From contig JAJKFL010000012.1 of the NCBI GenBank assembly GCA_021186555.1, positions 23,385,711-23,449,710 of the forward strand: a DNA stretch of 64,000 nt, read 5' to 3'. The position numbers and the translations under genes are program-made. Source of the DNA: Reticulitermes speratus (taxonomy: Eukaryota; Arthropoda; Insecta; Blattodea; Rhinotermitidae). This document shows, piece by piece, positions 57,116-64,000 of this stretch. The notes beneath the pieces are model-generated. The model ran no database searches and was not told where the DNA came from. It saw only the letters and a program-made list of their open reading frames with translations. How positions within the stretch are numbered: the first letter of the stretch is position 1; each line of letters begins with the position of its first letter.

Positions 57116-58614
57116 GTTATAAATAACGGCACTAGAATAGGTTCACCTCTGTCTTTACCACGGCAGCAGGTAGACTTTGCATATTGAACAGTAACAGAAC
57201 TGAGAGAGGTGAAAAAACTGGCTTGCGGCTTTGAAAACAGCTGTTCGGAGCGTCACGGGTCTGCTCACGCATGCGCCATATTGCTCAGCTGAAACGGACG
57301 CTTAACTCTGTGACCCGTTACTACGGAGAGGTCCGGGGTCAGGCAGTTGAAATCGGCAATTTAAATGAACATCGCTCGGAACAAAAATGTGCACAGCAAC
57401 ACAACACGACACAGCGTCCGGAGGGGTGGACAAACTGATCCACTGTGCAAAGCGAAACAGCGCGCTGTTACAGTGCCAGAACGGGTGGTGCAGTGACGAA
57501 ACGTCCGTACAGCAAGAACTAAACGATACTAAAGGTGTCACTGTGCTTAGAGGACGATAAGAAGGCGTACAGCTCCATCACATTACTGAGCTCTTCAGTG
57601 GAAAATAAATGCGTACATAATTTCAAACGGCCGTATCTCGGGCACGGAATGCGATGTTGCCACAGTGCAAGGCGAGCAGTCTTGTCAGCCTCTTTCTCTT
57701 ACTTGTCTCGCACTGCACTGGCTGGGATGGTTGCATCAACACAAACCAACGTACCGTAAACACCCAAGAAAGATGTTGAGATTCGACGAAGTGGCATTTC
57801 CGAATCTGGGTGTCATACGTTCTTCCATCTACGCGGACAAACCCTCACGTTCTGAACGCAACTTGTATCAGCTACTTAGGGAAGATTCGCGGTTTGTCAG
57901 CTAAACGAATCACAGAAGTCGGACGCCTAGTTAAGGACAGAAAATGCAGCAGGGACTATCTCACCATGGATGAAGACAACCACAGAGGATATCAGCCATC
58001 GGCAGCGGTCTGTGGGGCTGACATTCGAGTCCATGACCTCCCGACAGCAAGGAGTTCCTCTGACATGATAATACCGTGTAACTATGATAACTGACTCGGC
58101 AGAAATAGATGGAACGGGACCAAGCAGTGGTACTTCCTAGCGTAGAGCACGCAGTGTCACTCCAAGCGCACACGCAACTTACGACCCGCCAAAGGGGTCA
58201 AGTTCTTCTAGGTCCGTATCATGATTTTGGAGCATGACGGCTTCTTAAGCAATACGTGTCACAACGGATGAAGCACACGGCGGTCATTGCGAAAGCCGAG
58301 CGGATATGACGGAACGCAGCAGCTGCTGTGTACACAGCGACCGGTTATCTGCACTGCACTGCCACTGCACGATATCTTAACGTGCAGACGAGGAAAACAT
58401 GCCGACTGCACTCCACGCACAAATCAGACGAATGCCAGCAGCACAGAATGTTACAAACATTTTTCTTTGACACGAGCTCTCACGGCGCTGTCTGTCTTCT
58501 GCAAAGCAAACACGAACACGCCGCACTGACGCGCTACCGGCTGGACCCGGTTAATAGTCTCCACAGCGTCCTGAACGGATCTGGGGCCCACTTATTCCAT
58601 TAAACTCGTATATG
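57116..58614. other. No recognised feature
   Basis: About 1.5 kb of unassigned sequence. Short frames only, no domain or splice evidence. Confidence 0.4.
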
Positions 58615-58735
58615 ACTTATTCCCCAAGAGTAAAGCGACCGGGGCTTGAAACCAACCACATCTCCACATACTGCCGAGGTTAAATATGCGTGAAGCTACC
58701 TATTAGCTACGCCCCAAATACCATCGTGTTGGGGT
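58615..58735 (+). mobile_element. SINE family B fragment
   Basis: AGTAAAGCGACCGGGGCTTG, CACATACTGCCGAGGTTAAA and GAAGCTACCTATTAG follow the family B body/tail with many changes. Confidence 0.45.
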
Positions 58736-58740
58736 GCATA

Positions 58741-59278
58741 AATAAACACACGGACAAGTTTATGCGCTCTTAGGGGGGGTGGGGGTGGGTGAGGGTAAAT
58801 TGCACCGTACTGTCCAGTGTATACCGTTCACACTGCGATCTTACGATCATAACGACGTTTCGTCTGACAGAAGTTGCCAACGTCTCAGCGGAAGATTTTA
58901 CTAAGCACTTCAAATTTTTACATCTTTATTATCGTTCCTTGACTGCTACATGCCCCACCCATCCTAACCTTCATTCATAAGTGATAATATAAGGCAGTTT
59001 ATAAATATATATATGTGCGCGCGCGCTCGTTTTGTGACGTGCTAAAAACGCTTCCACGAAGTACAGAGTGCCGAGATTCAAAAAGAAAGTTAAGCATTTC
59101 ACGTGTTTGTAATGATGTAACCTGTGCGCCTACAAGACGTGACACGCGTGTCAATTGTTAAAGCGTTCAACATTTTGCCATGTTGATTACAACCTTGAAA
59201 GATTTTTCCTAAGATCTGACACAACTGTAGTTTGGAAGTACGCAAGCCTACACAAGTGCGCCTCTATGTGTGAAAGTA
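58741..59278. other. Unassigned, with short dinucleotide run
   Basis: A TA run next to a GC run (about 59008-59028) and a G-rich run near 58771-58790. No gene. Confidence 0.4.
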
Positions 59279-59421
59279 CAGTCGAACCGAATATTTTGTG
59301 TCGTTATAACCGAGGAGTACAATATTTTGTTTAACAGGACGAATTAATTTGTAGCACATAATATCTGGCTCTATAGGCGAGGTGTCGTATAAACCAATGT
59401 CGTTATAACCGGGTTCGACTG
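59279..59421. mobile_element. 143-bp MITE, pogo/Tc1-like ends
   Basis: CAGTCGAACCGAATATTTTG at the left after TA, and GTTATAACCGGGTTCGACTG at the right. GTCGTTATAACCG occurs inside the left end in direct orientation too. The right TA is not preserved (TTTA follows). Confidence 0.6.
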
Positions 59422-59835
59422 TTTATCATCTGGAGGATAAGAAAATAACGGAGAAAGGGGGAAATAAGATAAGGCACAAAAGGGATAGGGGAAGAGAACG
59501 GAAGCAGGATGAAGACACGAAATAAAACTACTACTATTGAACTTCAAGGGTCATCTGCCAATAGTATACAGCTTTCGAGAGAACACCAGTAAAACAGCAC
59601 ATGGCAAACACGATAAGGCTGTTCGTTTAACAAGGACAATGACATACGTCAACTGCTACGAGGACCGACAGCTAACAGCTGCCACTACCGACACTGCAGT
59701 TGCTTACTTTAACTTGCGGTCTGCTGGTTCGCAACTCGCCAGAGTTGGGGAGTGTTCGTGCACTTGATGGCAGCTCAGTGCACAACTGAGATGTTTCTTT
59801 ACGTTCCGACGTGCAGCAGTTACGTGCCGCAGTAC
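59422..59835. other. No recognised feature
   Basis: A purine-rich stretch at 59430-59525; otherwise unassigned. Confidence 0.4.
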
Positions 59836-60285
59836 GAGGCTGCATATCTACTGGAAGTGGCGCTGCATATCTACTGGAAGTGGCGCTGCTTATCTACTGG
59901 AAGTTCCGCTGCATATCTACTGGAAGTGGCGCTGCATATCTACTGGAAGTGGCGCTGCATATCTACTGGAAGTGGCGCTGCATATCTACTGGAATTGGCG
60001 CTGCATATCTACTGGAAGTTCCGCTGCATATCTACTGGAAGTGGCGCTGCATATCTACTGGAAGTGGCGCTGCATATCTACTGGAAGTGGCGTGCATCTA
60101 CTGGAAGTGGCGCTGCATATCTACTGGAAGTGGCGCTGCATATCTACTGGAAGTGGCGCTGCATATCTACTGGAAGTTCCGCTGCATATCTAACTGGAAG
60201 TTCCGCTGCATATCTACTGGAAGTTCCGCTGCATATCTACCGGTAGTGGCGCTGCATATCTACTGGAAGTGGCGCTTCTGCGTTC
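59836..60285. repeat. 23-bp minisatellite, about 19 copies
   Basis: CTGCATATCTACTGGAAGTG plus GCG, with AGTTCCG variant copies scattered (59895, 60010 and several at 60165-60240). Confidence 0.95.
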
Positions 60286-60642
60286 TGATCTCAATCGCTT
60301 TCGAGATGCGAGAATCAGATGCAGGCGCCGCAAGGGGGCGGTATGGCGTCCCGGAGGCCACCGCCGGCGCATGGCTACAGAGCAACGGAGGGATAAGAGA
60401 ATTAGCGGGCGCCGAGGAAACGGGTTGTGACGGTATTCAAACTCGGGACGTTACGTCAGCAGCCGAACTGCTACGTACGGTTACGGCGAGACATGCTGCG
60501 GTGTGAAGGGCATAAGTGCCATAAGGTCGCGATTCTCCGACCAATCAGCGTAATTATCGGCCGATTTCAGTTCACAGATCACGCAACCAGAGTTACACTT
60601 CTCTGTATAAACATTATGTTGATCATACCGTGCACTGTAGTT
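60286..60642. other. No recognised feature
   Basis: Unassigned sequence. Confidence 0.4.
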
Positions 60643-61285
60643 AACCAGTTCACAACACAACCAACAAAATGCACAGTACTGTTACTTACATATTTATATT
60701 ACAGTATCACACTGAACATTCCTACATGTTTCGATCCACAAGGGATCATCATCAGGGAAGCAAAGCAAACCAACACCACACAGTACTGTGTTAACTTTCG
60801 TTAAGTACGTAGGCTGTCTCCGAGATACTGTACACCAAGGTACTGTACACTACAAAGATACTGTACACCAAGATCCAGTACACTTATACATCTGTACTAC
60901 AAAGATACTGTACACAAAGATACTGTACACCTATACAGCTGTACTACAAAGAACTGTACACTTATACAGTTGTACTACAAAGATACTGTACACCTATACA
61001 GCTGTACTACAAAGATACTGTACACTTATACAGCTGTACTACAAAGATACTGTACACTTATATAGCTGTACTACAAAGAACTGTCTACATTTTAACTATC
61101 TGACTTTTACACCACGTCAGCTGTGTACAAAAGTGGCCAATTTGGTTTTATGCGGTGTTGCTTTGGTTTGGTACCCTGATGATGATCCCTTGTGGATCGA
61201 AACATGTAGGACTATTAACTGTGATGTAATATAAACATGTGAGGAACAATATTGTGCATTTTGTTGGTTGAGTGTTGCGAAATGG
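60643..61285. mobile_element. Palindromic foldback with two hammerhead-like motifs and an inner array
   Basis: Left arm about 60643-60780 and right arm about 61140-61285 are inverted copies. Each has CCCTGATGATGATCCCTTGT followed by GGATCGAAACATGTAGG (minus 60757-60717; plus 61173-61210). The stem GATCC/GGATC with loop CTTGT is perfect in both. Between the arms is a tandem array. No protein is encoded. Confidence 0.8.
60830..61085. repeat. About 32-bp tandem repeat within the foldback, about 7 copies
   Basis: TACAAAGATACTGTACACTT followed by ATACAGCTGTAC, with shorter 18-bp copies at the left and copies missing TACT. It lies wholly between the foldback arms. Confidence 0.9.
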
Positions 61286-61730
61286 TTACCTCTGTATGTG
61301 TCGACCTCTACACACCATGGTCGTGTGTCTTTGGGCCAGATCTCTCATAAGGCCGCTAAGCAAGCATATCCTGCAGAACGCAATGGTGCCCTCTGTACAA
61401 GTGCTTTATCCCGACGGAGTAATCCAGTTCCAACCGGACCATTCTCGTCGACGCACCACTCTCGCGTGGTTCAAGAACACCCGTCGCTCAGGCCGACGTC
61501 AAACTCGCTGACAGGCACCACGAGAGTCTGACACGAACCCCATCCACATATGTGAAGTGCGGTAAAGGCAGCCGTGCACGAAGGCTCTCTGAACCTTACG
61601 TCACACACTTGGAATGACATCGCGTTGTTTCCGCGTTACGTACGACCTCCCTCCTGTGTCCATGCCGAGACCAATGCGATCCGCGGCTGAAGCTCAGGGA
61701 TCCTGGGCGTTATATTAGAAGACGTCAGTC
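61286..61730 (+). pseudogene. Tc1/mariner-type transposase, C-terminal remnant
   Basis: Plus frame 1: KHILQNAMVPSVQVLYPDGV then IQFQPDHS (where active relatives have QDH/QDN with a catalytic Asp). A frame change gives HHSRVVQEHPSLRP, then DTNPIHI (counterpart of the DxNPIEN block with the last catalytic residue), and near 61680 RSAAEAQGSWALY and a stop. Stops, frameshifts and lost catalytic context make it dead. It begins directly after the foldback arm. Confidence 0.65.
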
Positions 61731-62357
61731 ACGCCTTGCAAACAGCCCCTATATGGAATAGCATACTACGACACACATTGGTGTATGTGGTTAATGTATA
61801 TCTGGAATACAACTGTAATTAGCGGCAAGCAGAGTAGAGCCACACGCGGATAAAGACGGGGAAACTACGAATGACTGTAATTATAACAGTAGCTGCAGGC
61901 TTACATCACTTCCGGTTTGTGACTCACAAAGTTTTAAGGCCTTGATTGTTGTTCCACACAGTATAGCATGTGCTTCAACATTTAACAACTTTGTATTGTT
62001 ATATACGCAATGCATTTATTTCTCCATCTTTAATCGGTTGGCCTTTGTAATGGAAACGCAATGTCTTCCATGAGGTAGGAAATCAATTTTTATTTATTAC
62101 TTCGACGAATTCATGATTCTGGTTTCAAAAACTTCAAGTGTTGTCATCGAAATTCCAATAACAAACACACGAAGCTGCCTAGAACTGAAACCCAGCCCAG
62201 CGAGCTTGCTCTGGGCCACTAAGGGCCTGTCTAATGCACTACCATTAGCACAACATAAAAAATTAAACTAAGACAGTTTCTGAGAAGCTGATAATCCCTG
62301 GCATTTATGGCACCGGGTTACCGCGTTCATGAAAATCTGCATACTTTTATATAAAGA
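61731..62357. other. No recognised feature
   Basis: Unassigned AT-richer sequence. Confidence 0.4.
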
Positions 62358-62381
62358 CCCCCCCCCCCCCCCCCCCCCCCG
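62358..62381. repeat. C homopolymer
   Basis: About 22 C in a row. Confidence 0.9.
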
Positions 62382-62500
62382 TTTGCAGGAATTTGGACAA
62401 ACATTTTGTATGCATTCCGACTTCCATATACGTGCTACATACCTCACCAGTCTCAAAACTCCATCTACCATCGCCACTACATATCCTTAGCAATTGTCAG
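62382..62500 (-). pseudogene. Possible RTE-type LINE tail scrap
   Basis: Minus-strand VDGVLRLVRYVARIWKSECI resembles the WAGHVARMGES-type block. Short and uncertain. Confidence 0.3.
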
Positions 62501-62699
62501 CGTCGTTAAATAAACATCTCTCTCTCATCCCAAGATCGGTTTCATAATAGTTGGAAAGCTATTACATGAAACTAGACTGGAAACTAAAGACAAAGACAAG
62601 CAGATACTAAACTAATTCCGCAGTTTCATACCAGAAACTGCTTACGACATGCGCTAATTAGGGGCTGCAAACTAACCACAAGAACGTAACTAACATAAA

Positions 62700-62850
62700 A
62701 CCATTTTAGGCGCGGTCGCATACAGTCGCGAAAGGCGCCTATTAGCTTCGTCATGTCTACCACTGGACAGGTTTTAGTGAAACTTCATACTGTACACTTT
62801 TCTTAAACTCTGACGAGAAACTCCAAATTTCGTTAAAACAGGAACCAAAT
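62700..62850 (-). repeat. Interspersed repeat (CGTCCAG type), minus
   Basis: Minus strand: TTAACGAAATTTGGAGTTTC, GTCCAGTGGTAGACATGACG, AAGCTAATAGGCGCCTTTCG, matching blocks of the 27840 and 35095 copies. Confidence 0.55.
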
Positions 62851-62973
62851 ATCGGCCACTTCACACGACGACCTTAGTACGTTTTACTGTTACCGGCGAC
62901 ATAAACGGCCACAAAACCATCGCTGATAGCGACATATAGCGCAACACTGCCGGTCTTGTACACAGGTTCAGTA

Positions 62974-63020
62974 CGTACCTCACACAGAACACTAGAACAC
63001 GGTGTTCTCTGTGAGGTAGG
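62974..63020. repeat. Short inverted repeat (hairpin)
   Basis: CCTCACACAGAACAC and GTGTTCTCTGTGAGG are near-complementary across an 8-9-bp loop. Confidence 0.7.
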
Positions 63021-63923
63021 ATCAGTATCTTTTATATACGACAGCCCAAAAACTAAGCACGTTCACACTGTGGACAGGCACGTAAGACCTCAATACCAGC
63101 AACCTCCTCGAGCCAAACGGTAGGGCAGCCGACGAAGTAGCAGCCGGCCACTCACGGCGGGGGATTCGATCCCAGGCGATTACATGTGACATTTGTGGTG
63201 CACAAAGTGGCACTGGGACAGGTTTTACTCCGAGTGCTTCTGTCTTCCCCTGTCAGTATCATTCCATCAGTGCTCCATACTCATCTTCATCAGAAGGACA
63301 AAATGTGAAGCCTGGGAGCGTTCCAAAAAGCAATGGTCTTTCGGAAATCGGGAAGCATTGGATAGAAAAGTATTTTCGCTTTCTTCATGCTAAACAAAAC
63401 TCATTTTTGCGCTTCCACGGTGACAATGGTTAGACGAACACGCCAATACGTGACGTTATACGTACACTGGCTACCTTGTATCATCACAAAAACGTGAAGC
63501 TCCTTTTTGACGTGAATACGTCTTTAAATTCGGTCCGGTGTAGGGGGGTCTCTACGAAAACTCTAGCGACCAAAAAAATGGCAAGATTTGTCGCGCTTAT
63601 ATCTCGTAAACTATAAATGATAATGTAATGATTTAAATTTTGTTGGATAGAGGGTTGATGTCCGTATCTAAAATGGTGGGTAGTGAGGGTGTGCAGCGGT
63701 GAGGGGGGGAGGGGTAGCGCTTGCGCTTGAACACTGTATATGGCGACGCCGCGCGGCGTTTGGGCAGTGTAACTTTGGATTGCTAAGAGATAGGACGTTG
63801 AAATTGGTGTCAATGTGTAGAGAATAACAGGATCTACAATATTATTTAGCAATAATAACCGATAGAATAAAATTTGTAAAGTTATAAGCAGATAAGTGTG
63901 CTGAGTTGAAGAAAATTTTCATA
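63021..63923. other. No recognised gene
   Basis: GGGGATTCGATCCCA near 63160 has B-box-like form. A G-rich run lies at 63702-63713. Nothing else assigned. Confidence 0.4.
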
Positions 63924-64000
63924 ATGTCGAAAAAATTACGAAGGAAATATGAACAGAAATGTAAGAAACGTATATCATTGGAAAGGAAAATTCAAAAGGA
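63924..64000 (+). CDS. Start of an unidentified ORF, cut by the window edge
   Basis: ATG at 63924 opens a frame to the last base: MSKKLRRKYEQKCKKRISLE and a few more residues, very basic and possibly helical. The start has A at -3. It could be the first codons of a transposase or host exon. I do not recognise it; 26 codons are too few to be sure it is real. Confidence 0.3.
   Translation, partial: MSKKLRRKYEQKCKKRISLERKIQK

Overview
The window looks like intronic DNA from a large, repeat-rich insect genome, most likely cockroach-like (Blattodea; a Periplaneta-type genome would fit). The insect call rests on a mastermind exon with insect-type sequence, non-LTR retrotransposon fragments of arthropod type, two tRNA-derived SINE families and foldback repeats of a style common in cockroaches. 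The genus is inference from recollection of repeat families, not a search.

Only one host coding exon is supported: 51217-52638 on the minus strand, an internal phase-0/phase-0 exon of 474 codons of neurogenic protein mastermind (mam), the Notch/CSL co-activator. It has a clear acceptor (a CAGCAG tandem acceptor) and a GTAAGC donor. No other mam exon was found, so the rest of the window is best read as its introns, transcribed right to left. A short open frame starting at 63924 and running off the right edge is unassigned.

Everything else is repeats. About 22 different minisatellite arrays (units 12-71 bp, together roughly 14.7 kb, about 23% of the window) lie along its length, each with its own unit. 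Between them lie: LINE fragments (a 5'-truncated jockey/CR1-type reverse transcriptase at 16043-18066, an endonuclease piece at 20320-20890, and several RTE-type 3' pieces); Tc1/mariner, pogo and hAT DNA transposons or MITEs with target duplications; two SINE families; and a set of palindromic foldback elements.

The palindromic elements are the most interesting content. Several carry, in two facing copies, a CTGANGA - stem - GAAAC - TH motif that can be folded as a minimal type I hammerhead ribozyme, as known from Penelope-like retroelements. Three relatives have target-site duplications of 11, 12 and 14 bp. A second theme is the birth of arrays inside transposons: a 22 x 30-bp array inside a pogo element, a 32-bp array between the arms of a foldback, a repeat-rich LINE 3' UTR, and a 46-bp array of about 33 copies that abuts, and seems derived from, LINE endonuclease coding sequence.
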